Shown piece after piece: positions 1-10,364 of a stretch of DNA of 64,000 bases. The position numbers were made by a program, and so were the translations under genes. Origin of the DNA: Gracilibacillus massiliensis. GTDB lineage: Bacteria; Bacillota; Bacilli; Bacillales; Amphibacillaceae. The stretch covers positions 434,001-498,000 of the forward strand of contig NZ_CZRP01000012.1 in NCBI RefSeq assembly GCF_001458115.1, written 5' to 3'. The notes beneath the pieces are model-generated. The model saw only the letters and a list, made by a program, of their open reading frames with translations, did not search any database and was not told the origin of the DNA. Positions within the stretch are counted from its first letter, which is position 1. Every line of letters starts with the position of its first letter.

Positions 1-831
1 TATTCATGGTTGGATTATTTAATGTATAGTGGTTATGGTTTCATGTCAGCGATTATCGCTACAGTTCTTACAATTGGGATGTTGCCCTTTTTTGAGACAG
101 GACTTGGCATACTTTCAGACACAAAACTTCTTGCTTTATCCAGTCCTAACCAACCATTGTTACGAAAATTGTTAATCGAAGCACCTGGAACCTATCATCA
201 TAGTATAATGGTGGCCAACTTAAGCGAAGCATCTTGTGAAGCAATTGGAGCCAATGGACTGTTAGCAAGAGTAGCTGCATACTATCATGACTTGGGGAAA
301 ACAGTAAGACCACACTATTTTATTGAAAATCAAATGGGAATGAAAAATCCTCACGATTATCTGGATCCATATCAAAGTGCTGAAATCATTTTACAGCACC
401 CTTCTGATAGTGCTAAGTTATTAAAGAAAGCGAAACTGCCTAGAGAGATTATTGATATCTCTTTACAACATCATGGAACTACTTTATTAAAATATTTCTA
501 TTTTAAAGCAAAAGAACGAAATGAAAAAGTATTGGAAGAAGACTTTCGATATGTCGGACCAAAACCTAGATCAAAAGAAGCGGCAGTCGTTTCGTTATGT
601 GATTCGATTGAAGCGGCAGTACGTTCATTAGCAAATCCAAATCAAGCAGAAATTGAAAAGATCGTATCATCGATTTTTGAGGATCGCTTATTAGATGGTC
701 AATTGAATGATAGTACCTTAACATTTAAACAATTAGAACAAATGAAATCGGTCATTTGTGAAACATTAAAAGGAATTTACCATTCGCGTATCCAGTATCC
801 AAAAGAAACTAACATGAAAGAGGCGAGATGA
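1..831 (+). CDS. pgpH: PgpH-type cyclic-di-AMP phosphodiesterase, C-terminal part
   Basis: The reading frame is open to the left window edge, so only the C-terminal part is present. The visible part begins with a hydrophobic segment, the last of the 7TM region of this family, and then carries an HD hydrolase domain: HHS, then YYHDLGK and later LQHHGT, the metal-binding His/Asp pattern of PgpH/YqfF. Family members hydrolyse cyclic di-AMP at the membrane. The stop overlaps the ybeY start (ATGA), as expected of translational coupling. The position directly before ybeY-dgkA-era matches the Bacillus order. Assignment is firm; substrate is from family knowledge. Confidence 0.93.
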   Translation, partial: YSWLDYLMYSGYGFMSAIIATVLTIGMLPFFETGLGILSDTKLLALSSPNQPLLRKLLIEAPGTYHHSIMVANLSEASCEAIGANGLLARVAAYYHDLGKTVRPHYFIENQMGMKNPHDYLDPYQSAEIILQHPSDSAKLLKKAKLPREIIDISLQHHGTTLLKYFYFKAKERNEKVLEEDFRYVGPKPRSKEAAVVSLCDSIEAAVRSLANPNQAEIEKIVSSIFEDRLLDGQLNDSTLTFKQLEQMKSVICETLKGIYHSRIQYPKETNMKEAR

Positions 832-1298
832 ATATGGAAATGGATTTTTATGACGAAACAAAGAAAGTATCAACAGATCACATGAAACTAATAGAAGATT
901 TATTAGCATTTGCAGCGGAACAAGAAAATATTTCACCTGACGCAGAACTTTCCATCTCCTTTGTAGATAATGATGAGATAAAAAAACTAAATAGACAATA
1001 TCGAGAGATCGATCGACCGACAGATGTTTTATCATTCGCTCTCCAAGAAGGAGAAGAACTAGAAATACTAGGTGCAGATATACCGTTAATGCTCGGAGAT
1101 ATCATTATTTCAGTTGATAAGGCTGAAGAACAAGCAAATGAATATAATCATTCCTTTTCTAGAGAGTTAGGATTTCTAGCGTTACATGGTTTCTTACACT
1201 TATTAGGCTATGATCATATGAACAGTGAAGAGGAGAAAAAAATGTTTTTAAGACAAGAGGAGATCTTAAATGGCTTCGGATTATCGCGGGAAAAATAA
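828..1298 (+). CDS. ybeY: Endoribonuclease YbeY (16S rRNA maturation factor)
   Basis: A 156-residue protein of the UPF0054 family. The zinc site [11 protein letters not shown] (pattern HxxxHxxxxxH) is near residue 123, and the family motif RPTDVLSF is near residue 62. YbeY is a single-strand endoribonuclease in 16S rRNA 3'-end processing and ribosome quality control. It overlaps pgpH by 4 nt upstream and dgkA by 29 nt downstream, so the three genes are probably translated together. An alternative ATG two codons in would change little. Confidence 0.95.
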   Translation: MNMEMDFYDETKKVSTDHMKLIEDLLAFAAEQENISPDAELSISFVDNDEIKKLNRQYREIDRPTDVLSFALQEGEELEILGADIPLMLGDIIISVDKAEEQANEYNHSFSRELGFLALHGFLHLLGYDHMNSEEEKKMFLRQEEILNGFGLSREK

Positions 1299-1635
1299 AC
1301 TTCACTTTGGTTTGCGTTATGCCCTCAATGGATTAAAAGAAGCAATATTAACGGAACGAAATATAAAGATTCATTTTATTGCTGCACTGGTAGTGTGTGT
1401 CTTTGGACTATTTTTACCATTAAGTAATGTCGAATGGGCGATTTTATCTTTAGCAATAGGTGCAGTAATAAGTATGGAAATGATGAATACCGCCTTGGAA
1501 CGAGCATTAGATCATCTTGAGCCAAGACACCAGACAGCCATCGGTATAGCAAAAGACATTGCTGCGGGTGCCGTTTTCATCACTGCATTGATAGCAATTG
1601 TAATAGCATGTTTGATTTTCTTGCCGAAACTATGA
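1270..1635 (+). CDS. dgkA: Diacylglycerol/undecaprenol kinase family membrane protein
   Basis: A 121-residue protein with three hydrophobic segments and the DgkA signature in its centre ([11 protein letters not shown]), plus the N-terminal ALNGLK and ERNIKIH stretches. Bacillus DgkA phosphorylates undecaprenol, recycling the lipid carrier of cell-wall synthesis. The start lies within ybeY and is preceded by GAGGAG. In B. subtilis a cytidine deaminase gene (cdd) separates dgkA from era; here there are only 129 nt without any cdd-like frame. Confidence 0.93.
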   Translation: MASDYRGKNKLHFGLRYALNGLKEAILTERNIKIHFIAALVVCVFGLFLPLSNVEWAILSLAIGAVISMEMMNTALERALDHLEPRHQTAIGIAKDIAAGAVFITALIAIVIACLIFLPKL

Positions 1636-1764
1636 GCGTAGTAAGAGATAGAAGCACATTCTAACGAAAGATTACCACTAGTTTTGTCGAATAAATGAAA
1701 TATTGATGAATATATAGTATTATTGATTATAGAAAGCAACAGGATATATAGCGGAGGAAAAGTT

Positions 1765-2670
1765 ATGGATAACAATTATAAATCAGGATTTGTAGCAATT
1801 ATTGGACGACCAAATGTGGGTAAATCGACGTTTATGAACCATGTTATTGGACAAAAAATTGCAATTATGAGTGATAAAGCTCAGACAACTAGAAATAAAA
1901 TACAAGGTGTTTATACGGATGATCAGAAACAAATCGTATTTATTGATACTCCGGGAATCCATAAACCTAAACATAAATTAGGCGACTTTATGGTGAAAAT
2001 AGCAGAAAACGCTTTAAATGAAGTCGATGCTATTATGTTTATGATCAATGCTGATGAAGGATATGGTCTAGGCGATCAATACATTATCGACCGTTTGCAA
2101 TCGATTAAAAAACCGGTGTTCTTGGTCATCAATAAGATTGATCTGGTACATCCGGATCAATTGTTGCCACTGATTGAGCAATATAAAGATAAGTATCCGT
2201 TTGAGGAAATTATCCCGATATCTGCTCTTGAAGGTAATAATGTCAATCACTTGATGGATGTATTTACTGAACATTTGCCAGAAGGACCACAATATTATCC
2301 TGAGGATCAAATCACAGATCATCCGGAACGGTTTATCATAGGTGAATTAATACGAGAAAAAGTGTTACATCTAACAAGGGAAGAGATACCACACTCTGTT
2401 GCCGTTGTGATTGACAAAATAGATAATCGAAGTGAAGACGAAAAAGTTTTAGTCCAAGCATCTATTGTAATTGAACGAAAATCCCAAAAAGGCATCATCA
2501 TAGGCAAACAAGGAAAAATGTTGAAAGATATCGGAAAAAGAGCGAGAATCGATATCGAGCGTCTATTGGGTACCAAAGTATATTTGGAATTGTGGGTGAA
2601 AGTACAAGAAAATTGGCGGAATAAACCCCACCAATTGCAAGAATTCGGTTTTAAACAGGATGAATATTAA
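1765..2670 (+). CDS. era: GTPase Era
   Basis: A 301-residue protein with the complete Era layout: P-loop GRPNVGKS at residues 14-21, DTPG switch II near 62, NKID near 125, and a C-terminal KH domain with [15 protein letters not shown]. Era binds the 3' end of 16S rRNA and helps 30S assembly, which links it to its neighbour ybeY. An in-frame ATG 42 nt upstream exists, but this ATG follows a good ribosome binding site (GCGGAGGAAAAGTT) and gives the normal Era N-terminus. Confidence 0.97.
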   Translation: MDNNYKSGFVAIIGRPNVGKSTFMNHVIGQKIAIMSDKAQTTRNKIQGVYTDDQKQIVFIDTPGIHKPKHKLGDFMVKIAENALNEVDAIMFMINADEGYGLGDQYIIDRLQSIKKPVFLVINKIDLVHPDQLLPLIEQYKDKYPFEEIIPISALEGNNVNHLMDVFTEHLPEGPQYYPEDQITDHPERFIIGELIREKVLHLTREEIPHSVAVVIDKIDNRSEDEKVLVQASIVIERKSQKGIIIGKQGKMLKDIGKRARIDIERLLGTKVYLELWVKVQENWRNKPHQLQEFGFKQDEY

Positions 2671-2820
2671 ATGTTAGCTAAGTATGTCTTTGCTTATTAA
2701 AGATTTGCCTTACAGTTGTTTTGATACATGGTAAATATTTTTACTAATTGAAATTAGATTTCAGGAAAATCTAATAGTGAACACAATGAAAGATTACCAC
2801 AAAGAAAGGTGAGGTTTATT

Positions 2821-2967
2821 GTGATCGACGTACCATGGAAAATATTCAGTCAAACAGGTAATATTGAAGCATACTTATGGATGAAGCAAATGGAAATTGG
2901 TGAAGAAATAGTTCAAGATGATGATATAGAGGATCGTTTAATGGAGGATACAAATTTTAACAGTTGA
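2821..2967 (+). CDS. yqzL: YqzL family small protein
   Basis: A 48-residue protein starting with GTG after AAAGAAAGGTGAGG. It reads MIDVPWKIFSQTGNIEAYLW, followed by an acidic tail. This resembles B. subtilis YqzL (about 47 residues), which also lies between era and recO. Function is unknown. The stop is 9 nt before recO and the recO ribosome binding site overlaps its end, so the two are probably cotranscribed. Confidence 0.85.
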   Translation: MIDVPWKIFSQTGNIEAYLWMKQMEIGEEIVQDDDIEDRLMEDTNFNS

Positions 2968-2976
2968 AAGGATACG

Positions 2977-3738
2977 GTGAAGCTTGTGTTTGAAAAAGTA
3001 GAGGGCTTCATTCTTAGAACACAGGATTATGGAGAAACTCATAAAATTGTGACACTATTGACACCAACCCTGGGAAAGGTTGGGGCAATTGCTAGAGGTG
3101 CAAAAAAGACAAAAAGTAGAATGGCTGCTATTACGCAGCCATTTATTCATGGTTCCTATTTAATTCAACCTGGTTCCAGCTTAGCTACTATTCAGCAGGG
3201 TGAAGTATTAACATCATTTCGTAAAATCAGAGAGGATATTTTTAAGACTGCTTATACGAGTTATCTAGCAGAGTTAACTGACAAGCTGATAGATCCAAAA
3301 AAATATAATCCGTTTATTTATAAACAATTATTACATACAGTAGAGTTGATAAATGAAGATAAAGATGCGGAAATTTTATCAATGATTTATGAATGGAAAA
3401 TGTATAAAGAAGCTGGATTTGCTCCAGTTGTAACTCAATGTGTTTCATGTGGTAATAACCAGGATCTTAAAGCATTTTCGATTACGAATGGTGGTATGTT
3501 GTGTAGAAATTGTTTAGCTAAAGATGAAAACAAAGTAGCTCTCACAGAAAAAGTTGCCAAACTCATGGCTATATTTGCGTGGGTGGAAGTCGAGCAAATA
3601 GGTAATATTTCTGTAAAGCCTGAAAACAAGGTCATCATTCAACGAATCATGGATCAATACTATGAAGAACATGGTGGTTATTATTTAAAATCAAAGCGTT
3701 TTTTAAAACAAATGAATCAGTTAAATGATAAATTATAA
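2977..3738 (+). CDS. recO: DNA repair protein RecO
   Basis: A 253-residue protein with an N-terminal OB-fold (EGFILRTQDYGETHKIVTLL) and the RecO zinc-finger pattern CVSCG...CRNC around residues 152-178. RecO anneals ssDNA and, with RecR, loads RecA in the RecF pathway. The GTG at 2977 has AAAGG at suitable distance. A second GTG three codons later would give an N-terminus closer to B. subtilis RecO (MLTKCEG), but with poorer spacing. The stop lies right at the -35 box of the glyQS promoter. Confidence 0.95.
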   Translation: MKLVFEKVEGFILRTQDYGETHKIVTLLTPTLGKVGAIARGAKKTKSRMAAITQPFIHGSYLIQPGSSLATIQQGEVLTSFRKIREDIFKTAYTSYLAELTDKLIDPKKYNPFIYKQLLHTVELINEDKDAEILSMIYEWKMYKEAGFAPVVTQCVSCGNNQDLKAFSITNGGMLCRNCLAKDENKVALTEKVAKLMAIFAWVEVEQIGNISVKPENKVIIQRIMDQYYEEHGGYYLKSKRFLKQMNQLNDKL

Positions 3739-3767
3739 TTGACAACAGACGTGATGTTTCGTATTAT
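3739..3767 (+). promoter_or_regulatory. Sigma A promoter of the glyQS T-box transcript
   Basis: TTGACA at 3739-3744, a 17-nt spacer and TATTAT at 3762-3767, starting immediately after the recO stop. The predicted start near 3774 would place the T-box stem I about 15-20 nt into the transcript. Confidence 0.8.
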
Positions 3768-3787
3768 GTAGAAATGAAACGAATATA

Positions 3788-4005
3788 GATTGCACTGAAG
3801 GAGAATAGTACTAATTTTAACTGCTTCAAAGCGAGTTCAGGTTGGTGTGAGCTGAACAAGTAAGAGATTAGGAAGGCGCTCTTGAGCGATTACGTGTATA
3901 AAAGTGGTCATCTTGTGAGCCGATGACAAATAGGGTGGAACCGCGGGAGAAAACCCGTCCCTATGTTTTATCAAAGCGATAAAGCATAGGGACGGGTTTT
4001 CTATT
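3788..4005 (+). promoter_or_regulatory. Glycine T-box riboswitch (glyQS leader)
   Basis: The canonical T-box AGGGTGGAACCGCGG is at 3932-3946. Upstream is the stem I distal part with the AGCGAG...GGTGTGAG loops (3831-3852), and a short hairpin at 3907-3926 fits stem III. A GGC triplet at 3875-3877, on the 3' side of stem I, is in the position expected for the glycine specifier. The small layout without stem II is that of glyQS T-boxes. Uncharged tRNA-Gly would favour the antiterminator and so glyQS expression. The specifier call is inferred from spacing. Confidence 0.9.
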
Positions 4006-4008
4006 TTT
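3951..4008 (+). terminator. T-box regulated terminator
   Basis: A 15-bp arm AAACCCGTCCCTATG at 3951-3965 pairs with CATAGGGACGGGTTT at 3985-3999, followed by a T-rich tract. The left arm overlaps the region needed for the antiterminator, as in other T-boxes. Confidence 0.92.
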
Positions 4009-4038
4009 GATTAGGCAAGAAAGTATAAAAATTCGAGA

Positions 4039-4309
4039 TGTCTAGCTCCGAGCACCCAGAAACTAGGCGACTTCACGAATCGCCCTACGATAAAGAAGAC
4101 TTGCCGATTGGTGAAACCAGAGGCTTAGTCGCACTTATGCCTTCAGGTGAAAGTCATCATCGGTTCGTAATGGAGGAACATCTGCTAAGTTCGCCTACGT
4201 CCTGTAGGCAACACAGATATCAACACTTCCTGTGCAAGTCCGTGATTCCTTTATCTCAGTTGATTCACTCCAGTCTCTACGTTTCTAAACGGGCGCTCTG
4301 CGCTTTTCT
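4039..4309 (+). repeat. Element C copy 1, interspersed repeat between T-box and glyQ
   Basis: This 271-nt stretch matches 32467-32670 over most of its length. Shared blocks include the TGTCTAG start, AAAGAAGACTTGCCG, AGTCATCATCGGTTCG, TTCCTTTATCTCAGTTGATT and the end CGCTCTGCGCTTTTC. Its ends are imperfect inverted repeats (GAGCACCCAGAAACTAG against CTACGTTTCTAAACGGGCGCTC). It separates the T-box terminator from the glyQ ribosome binding site, lengthening the 5' UTR by about 270 nt. A 114-codon frame inside it is not a gene. Confidence 0.8.
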
Positions 4310-4335
4310 AATTCTTATATTGGAGGAAAATAGTG

Positions 4336-5229
4336 ATGAATATTCAAGAAATGATCTTAACTTTACAAAAGCATTGGTCTGATCAAAACTGTATTCTAAT
4401 GCAAGCTTATGATGTCGAAAAAGGGGCAGGGACAATGTCGCCAATGACATTGTTAAGAAGTTTGGGACCGGAACCATGGAATGTGGCATACGTAGAACCA
4501 TCAAGACGCCCAGCAGATGGTCGGTATGGTCAAAATCCAAACAGACTATATCAACACCATCAATTTCAAGTCATAATGAAACCATCACCAGATAACATTC
4601 AGGAATTATACTTAGAGTCTTTAGAGAAATTGGGGATTGATCCAGCACAACATGACATTCGTTTTGTCGAAGATAACTGGGAGAACCCAACATTAGGTGC
4701 TGCTGGACTAGGTTGGGAAGTCTGGTTAGACGGAATGGAAATCACACAATTCACCTACTTCCAACAGATCGGTGGACTTGAAGCAAAACCGGTCGCAGTT
4801 GAAATCACATATGGTATCGAACGTTTAGCGTCCTATATTCAAGATAAAGAAAATGTGTTTGAATTAGAATGGACAACAGGTGTTACAGTTGGCGATATCT
4901 TCTATCAACCCGAATATGAACACTCCACCTATACATTTGAGGAATCGAATACAGATATGCTGTTTGAATTGTTTTCGACTTATGAAGAAGAAGCAAAACG
5001 AACTATGGAAAAAGGTTTAGTCTTTCCTGCTTATGATTATGTATTGAAATGTTCTCATACGTTTAATTTATTAGATGCAAAAGGTGTTATCTCTGTAACA
5101 GAACGAACCGGTTACATAGGTCGGGTACGGAATCTTGCTAGAGAAATTGCTAAGTTATATGTAGAGGAAAGAGAAAGACTCGGGTACCCGATGTTGAAAG
5201 GAGAAGAGACTCGTCATGAAAACAACTAA
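4336..5229 (+). CDS. glyQ: Glycyl-tRNA synthetase alpha subunit
   Basis: A 297-residue catalytic subunit of the bacterial alpha2beta2 glycyl-tRNA synthetase, starting [14 protein letters not shown]. Family blocks seen include [23 protein letters not shown] and [10 protein letters not shown]. The ATG follows TGGAGGAAAATAGTG. It overlaps glyS by 14 nt, consistent with coupled translation of the two subunits. Expression is controlled by the glycine T-box, although an interspersed repeat now lies between that element and the start codon. Confidence 0.97.
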   Translation: MNIQEMILTLQKHWSDQNCILMQAYDVEKGAGTMSPMTLLRSLGPEPWNVAYVEPSRRPADGRYGQNPNRLYQHHQFQVIMKPSPDNIQELYLESLEKLGIDPAQHDIRFVEDNWENPTLGAAGLGWEVWLDGMEITQFTYFQQIGGLEAKPVAVEITYGIERLASYIQDKENVFELEWTTGVTVGDIFYQPEYEHSTYTFEESNTDMLFELFSTYEEEAKRTMEKGLVFPAYDYVLKCSHTFNLLDAKGVISVTERTGYIGRVRNLAREIAKLYVEERERLGYPMLKGEETRHENN

Positions 5230-7306
5230 TGTTTTGTTTGAGGTTGGTTTAGAAGAAATGCCAGCACGTTTTATGAATGACACTGAAAAACAGCTTAAAA
5301 CTAAAACGATCGAATGGTTAAAGGAAATACGTCTAAATTATCAAAAGCTATCAACTTTTATCACTCCAAGAAGATTTGCCGTCTTGATCGAAGGGTTAGA
5401 TGAAAAACAGGAAGACCAGGAAGAAGAAGCAAAAGGACCATCTGTAAAAATCGCTAAAGATCAAGATGGTAATTGGACAAAAGCAGCTATTGGGTTTTCA
5501 AAAGGACAAGGGAAAACTGTCGATGACATCTATCTTAAAGAGATAAAAGGGACAGAATATGTTTTTGTAAATAAATTTTTAGAGGGAAAAACACAAGAAG
5601 AACTCTTACCTCAGTTTAAAGACATTATATTCAGTTTGAATTTTCCTAAAAACATGCGTTGGGCCAATCAGAATCTTCGGTTTATTCGCCCGATTAAGTG
5701 GCTGGTAGCATTAAGAGATCAAACAGTGATTCCGTTTGATATTACTGGTGTATCGACAAGTAATATTAGTTATGGCCATCGTTTTTTAGGAGAAAAATTT
5801 GTAATAGCTAATCCAACAGATTATCAAAGCTTGCTAGAAGAACAATATGTCATTGCAGATACAAAGAAACGGGAAAAAATGATTGTTGATGGTATCCATA
5901 CAATCGAACAAGAAAAAGGTTGGACAATACCAGTAGACGAAGATTTATTAGAAGAAGTAACACACCTTGTTGAATATCCTACTGTATTTAGCGGTTCATT
6001 TAGTGACGAATTTTTGCACATTCCTAAAGAAGTATTAATTACATCTATGAAAGAACATCAACGATATTTCCCGGTACAGTCGCAAGATGAAGATTTACTA
6101 CCGTATTTTATCGGTGTACGTAATGGTACAGCGGATTATATCGAGACGGTTTCAAGAGGAAATGAAAAAGTATTACGAGCAAGATTACAAGATGCGCAAT
6201 TTTTCTTTGAAGAAGATCAAAAGCAATCAATTGAAAGTAATCTTAAACATCTAGATCGAATGGTTTTCCAAGAGAATCTAGGAACAATTGCAGATAAAGT
6301 GAAAAGAGTAGTAGAAATTGCTACAATCATTGGAAAAGAATTAAATCTGTCTAATCCAGAACAGAAGCAAATAAGACGAGCTGCAAGCATAAGTAAATTT
6401 GACCTCGTTACGAATATGGTTACAGAATTTACAGAGTTACAAGGCACAATGGGGCGCAAATATGCAACAATATTTGGAGAAGATGAAGTGGTTGCACAAG
6501 CTATTGAAGAGCATTATATGCCAAGAAACGCTCATGATCAATTACCGCAAAGTACAATTGGTTCAGTGGTAAGTATAGCTGACAAAATCGATACCATTGT
6601 TGGGTGTTTTTCGGTTGGATTAATTCCGAGCGGGTCACAAGATCCTTATGCGTTAAGACGTCAAGCACAGGGGATCTTACAAATAAATCAACATAATCAG
6701 TTAAATATTAATGTAATGGATCTTATTCAACAAGTATTTGCATTATTTGAACAAAATAATATACCTACTTCAGAAAAATCTAACGTATTACAACAATTAG
6801 AATCATTTTTTAAACAACGTGCAGCATATATTATGAAAGAAGCAAACATTGAAGCTGATATTATCGATGCATTGCTAGTTAATCCATTATCTGATTTCTC
6901 TTATATATTGGAAAAAGGTAAAGTGTTAAAGTCAAAAAGATCAACTATTGATTTCAAAGACAAACAAGAAGCATATGTACGTGTCCTTAGTTTAGCTTCA
7001 AAAGCTGAAGGGGATGTGATGGTAGATGTATCGCTTTTTGTGAAAGAAGCAGAAAATAATCTATATAATTCTTATTTAGATGTGAAAGAGGCTTATAACG
7101 AAGCGTTAGCAAATAAAGATGCCTTGGCAATTGATTTATTATCGCCACTCGTTAAACCGATTCATCTTTTCTTTGATCATATTATGGTTATGGATAAAGA
7201 CACGAAGATTCGTGATAACCGATTAGCTTTATTACAAATGATTGCAAATGATGTTAAAAGATATGCTGATTTAACCAAAGTTCAATGGAAGCAAACCCAA
7301 GCTTAA
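5216..7306 (+). CDS. glyS: Glycyl-tRNA synthetase beta subunit
   Basis: A 696-residue beta subunit, normal length for the family. The N-terminus [12 protein letters not shown] is characteristic; an HD-like region ([14 protein letters not shown]) lies in the middle and a DALR-type tRNA-binding domain forms the C-terminus. It recognises tRNA-Gly and completes the GlyQS enzyme. In B. subtilis ccpN follows glyS; here yqfL follows directly after 24 nt. Confidence 0.96.
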   Translation: MKTTNVLFEVGLEEMPARFMNDTEKQLKTKTIEWLKEIRLNYQKLSTFITPRRFAVLIEGLDEKQEDQEEEAKGPSVKIAKDQDGNWTKAAIGFSKGQGKTVDDIYLKEIKGTEYVFVNKFLEGKTQEELLPQFKDIIFSLNFPKNMRWANQNLRFIRPIKWLVALRDQTVIPFDITGVSTSNISYGHRFLGEKFVIANPTDYQSLLEEQYVIADTKKREKMIVDGIHTIEQEKGWTIPVDEDLLEEVTHLVEYPTVFSGSFSDEFLHIPKEVLITSMKEHQRYFPVQSQDEDLLPYFIGVRNGTADYIETVSRGNEKVLRARLQDAQFFFEEDQKQSIESNLKHLDRMVFQENLGTIADKVKRVVEIATIIGKELNLSNPEQKQIRRAASISKFDLVTNMVTEFTELQGTMGRKYATIFGEDEVVAQAIEEHYMPRNAHDQLPQSTIGSVVSIADKIDTIVGCFSVGLIPSGSQDPYALRRQAQGILQINQHNQLNINVMDLIQQVFALFEQNNIPTSEKSNVLQQLESFFKQRAAYIMKEANIEADIIDALLVNPLSDFSYILEKGKVLKSKRSTIDFKDKQEAYVRVLSLASKAEGDVMVDVSLFVKEAENNLYNSYLDVKEAYNEALANKDALAIDLLSPLVKPIHLFFDHIMVMDKDTKIRDNRLALLQMIANDVKRYADLTKVQWKQTQA

Positions 7307-7330
7307 TCGACCGAGGAGGACATTACTTTC

Positions 7331-8170
7331 ATGGAAAAATCGATAATTTATGTGGTTTCTGATTCGGTCGGTGAAACAGCAGAATTTGTTATTAAGGCAG
7401 CTCTCAGCCAATTTATGAGTGAGAATGACTATGATTTATATCGAATTCCCTATGTAGAGAACATTGAAGTATTGCGTGGTGCCGTCTACCACGCTAAACA
7501 ATTAGGTGCAATGATTGGTTTCACTTTGGTGAGGCCCGAATTCAGAAAATTTCTTATTCAAGAAGCAGCGGAAAAACAAGTGGAATGTGTAGATATAATT
7601 GGGCCAATGTTGCAGGCAATGGAAAGAAAATTTCAAATAAAACCGAAAGAAGAACCTGGACTTATTCATAAATTAGATGAAGATTATTTTAGAAGAGTTG
7701 AAGCGATTGAGTTTGCTGTCCGTTATGATGATGGGAGAGATCCCAGAGGAGTGGCACAAGCGGACATCGTGTTAATAGGTGTTTCGAGAACATCCAAAAC
7801 ACCACTTTCACAATACTTAGCACATAAACAATTAAAGGTTGCTAATGTGCCGATTGTTCCAGAAGTGGATCCACCTTCATCATTATTTGAAATTCCAGCA
7901 CACAAGTGTATTGGATTAAGAATTAGTCCTGAGAAATTAAATGGGATAAGAAGAGAACGACTAAAGAGTCTTGGATTAGATGATCAAGCAATTTATGCAA
8001 AAGTTGATCGAATTGAGTCGGAGTTGGCGTTTTTTGACAATATTATTAATCAATTAGGTTGTCCTGTAATAGATGTATCACATAAAGCTGTCGAAGAAAC
8101 TGCAAATATTATATTAAATATGATAAACCAACCGTGTTGGGATCTTCATGATCGACAAATTAATCAATAA
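7331..8170 (+). CDS. yqfL: Pyruvate, phosphate dikinase regulatory protein (YqfL/PpsR family)
   Basis: A 279-residue protein of the DUF299 family. The N-terminus [14 protein letters not shown] and the P-loop [11 protein letters not shown] near residue 150 are diagnostic. Members are bifunctional ADP-dependent kinases and Pi-dependent pyrophosphorylases that switch PPDK (or PEP synthetase) off and on. AGGAGG lies about 10 nt before the ATG. In B. subtilis this gene is preceded by ccpN, the gluconeogenesis repressor, which is absent here, so regulation is likely different. Confidence 0.94.
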   Translation: MEKSIIYVVSDSVGETAEFVIKAALSQFMSENDYDLYRIPYVENIEVLRGAVYHAKQLGAMIGFTLVRPEFRKFLIQEAAEKQVECVDIIGPMLQAMERKFQIKPKEEPGLIHKLDEDYFRRVEAIEFAVRYDDGRDPRGVAQADIVLIGVSRTSKTPLSQYLAHKQLKVANVPIVPEVDPPSSLFEIPAHKCIGLRISPEKLNGIRRERLKSLGLDDQAIYAKVDRIESELAFFDNIINQLGCPVIDVSHKAVEETANIILNMINQPCWDLHDRQINQ

Positions 8171-8520
8171 AATAAGTTAAGATATTGGTAAATGTTCTAA
8201 ATCTGTATTATAATAAATATTTGTGAAAATGTTTATAAAGTTAGAAAACTGTATATTACTTATTAATACACAATCAAATATTTTAAAAAATACTGAATTG
8301 AAGCAGGATTTTGCAAATTTTTGTAGAAATATTTATGCAGGGACACTTTTACTATTCGACAAAATTTTCGGGTATATTGTGTTTATACCATAAGGGTTAG
8401 AGGTATTATTGTAATATAAGAGAAAAGGTAAGCTAGAAAATAAAGGCTATTACCTATACCCACTTTTGAAAAAAATGTCGAAAATTTATAGTGTTAGATA
8501 GGAAGAAATGGTGATAGCTA
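8171..8520. other. 350-nt intergenic region before dnaG-sigA
   Basis: A/T-rich leader region of the primase-sigma operon, with no credible reading frame. It holds one good promoter candidate (8185-8214) and several AT-rich palindromes but no clear terminator for yqfL. In B. subtilis yqxD lies here; no remnant is visible. Confidence 0.6.
8185..8214 (+). promoter_or_regulatory. Candidate sigma A promoter for dnaG-sigA
   Basis: TTGGTA at 8185-8190, an 18-nt spacer and a perfect TATAAT at 8209-8214. It is about 300 nt upstream of dnaG, so a long leader or additional promoters are likely. Confidence 0.45.
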
Positions 8521-10350
8521 ATGGCCAATCAAATGTCGGATGAAACGATAGAGTCAATCCGTCAGTCAAACGATGTCGTTGATATTGTTGGAGAATATGT
8601 ACAGCTAAAGAAACAGGGACGTAATTATTTCGGACTTTGCCCATTTCATTCAGAAAACACACCATCATTTTCAGTAAATCAAGAGAAGCAAATATACCAT
8701 TGCTTCGGCTGTGGAAAAGGTGGAAATATCATTACTTTTATAATGGAATTGGAAGGGTTCACCTTTCAACAAACGATCCATTATTTAGCTGAAAAGTCTG
8801 GCCAGCCAATTCCAGAATTAAAACAATCCAATCAAAATGCTCCTAACAGTGAGGAACAATCTACTTTAGAGGCATATCAATGGTTAACAAAACTATATCA
8901 TCATTTATTAGGTCATTCTAAAGATGGAAAGAAAGCTTTAGCATATTTACACGAAAGAGGATTTTCTGATGAAGTAATCGATCGATTTCAGATAGGTTAT
9001 TCACCGACCTCTAAAGACTTTGTTGCACAATTTTTAGAAAATAAAGGCTTTCATAAGCAAGTAATGGCTAATGCGGGTATCTTGACAACCAATGCTGGTG
9101 GGGAGTATTTCGATCGCTTTCAAGGAAGAGTAATTTTTCCAATAAGAAATCATCTTGGAAAGACAATTGGTTTTGGTGGTAGGACAATATCAGGTCAAGA
9201 ACCAAAATATCTCAACAGTCCGGAATCTTCCCTGTTTAGAAAAAGTAAGCTACTTTACAATTTTGATATTGCTAGAAGTGAGATCCGAAAAAAAGGTGAA
9301 GTTATCCTTTTTGAAGGATATGCTGATGTAATTGCCGCACATCAGGCCGATGTGGTGAATGGTGTAGCGTCATTGGGGACATCTCTTACTGACACACATG
9401 CATCTCTATTAAGGAGATATGTAGATACAGTATTAATTTGTTATGATGGTGATAATGCTGGACAAAGTGCAACATATAAAGCTATTAAATTATTAAGAAA
9501 AGTAGGCTGTACAATTAAAGTGGCTGCATTACCGCATAATTATGATCCTGATCAATTCATTCAAGAATATGGAAAAGAAAAGTTTAAGTCTCAAGTTATA
9601 GAAGCAGCCGATACAGAAATGACCTTCATTAAGAGATATTTAAAAAAAGATTTTAATTTAAATCTTGAAGGAGATCGACTGCAATATGTAGAAAAAGTAA
9701 TAGAAGAAATAGCCATGCTTAATAGTTCGATTGAACGAGATCATTATCTTCGTGAATTGGCGGAAGAATTTAAGTTATCCTTTGAGGCATTAACACAGGA
9801 ATTAATGTCTCGAATGCGAAATGTTACAAAAAATGATGATAACAGTCAAAGGTTTGGTAATACTAATGGTGGAAATCAACAAAAATATCCAAAGAAACAA
9901 AAACAACAGCTATCTAAGGCTTTTCAAAATGCGGAACGTCGGTTATTAGCTTATATGCTTCAGAACCCTCAGATTGCAGAAAGAGTGAAAGAAAGCATAG
10001 GGTCTCAATTTAATATAGAACAACATCAAATAATTGTCACTCATTTATATGGATTTTATGAAGATGGTAATGAAGCCGATTCAAGTCGGTTTATCTCTTA
10101 TTTAGATGATGTAAACCTCCAACAAACGGTTGTAGAGTTATCAATGATGGACAATTCTTGGGAAATGACCGAAAAAGAGCTTCAGGATTATATCCATATT
10201 ATTCAATCAGAGCAAACAGATAGCGCAAAAATCGGTCAATTGCAGAGTAAAATGAAGGATTTAGAAAAAACAGATCCAAAAGAAGCAGCTAAAGTGGCAA
10301 TGGAAATTATAAAAATAAAACAACAATCGAAAAATGGAGTTAGTTTTTGA
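8521..10350 (+). CDS. dnaG: DNA primase
   Basis: A 609-residue primase with an N-terminal CHC2 zinc finger (CPFH ... CFGCGKGGN, residues about 40-65). The catalytic core has the TOPRIM motifs [13 protein letters not shown] (around 265) and ICYDGDNAG (around 310), and a C-terminal DnaB-interacting domain follows. It synthesises primers at the replication fork. The stop is 14 nt before sigA and the sigA ribosome binding site abuts it, which is the classic macromolecular-synthesis operon arrangement. Confidence 0.97.
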   Translation: MANQMSDETIESIRQSNDVVDIVGEYVQLKKQGRNYFGLCPFHSENTPSFSVNQEKQIYHCFGCGKGGNIITFIMELEGFTFQQTIHYLAEKSGQPIPELKQSNQNAPNSEEQSTLEAYQWLTKLYHHLLGHSKDGKKALAYLHERGFSDEVIDRFQIGYSPTSKDFVAQFLENKGFHKQVMANAGILTTNAGGEYFDRFQGRVIFPIRNHLGKTIGFGGRTISGQEPKYLNSPESSLFRKSKLLYNFDIARSEIRKKGEVILFEGYADVIAAHQADVVNGVASLGTSLTDTHASLLRRYVDTVLICYDGDNAGQSATYKAIKLLRKVGCTIKVAALPHNYDPDQFIQEYGKEKFKSQVIEAADTEMTFIKRYLKKDFNLNLEGDRLQYVEKVIEEIAMLNSSIERDHYLRELAEEFKLSFEALTQELMSRMRNVTKNDDNSQRFGNTNGGNQQKYPKKQKQQLSKAFQNAERRLLAYMLQNPQIAERVKESIGSQFNIEQHQIIVTHLYGFYEDGNEADSSRFISYLDDVNLQQTVVELSMMDNSWEMTEKELQDYIHIIQSEQTDSAKIGQLQSKMKDLEKTDPKEAAKVAMEIIKIKQQSKNGVSF

Positions 10351-10364
10351 AAGGAGGGGCACTC

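Noticed and set aside
4038-4382. A 114-codon plus-strand frame upstream of glyQ
   Set aside because: It lies almost wholly in Element C copy 1, lacks a ribosome binding site, and overlaps the glyQ start. The other copy of the repeat does not keep the frame.
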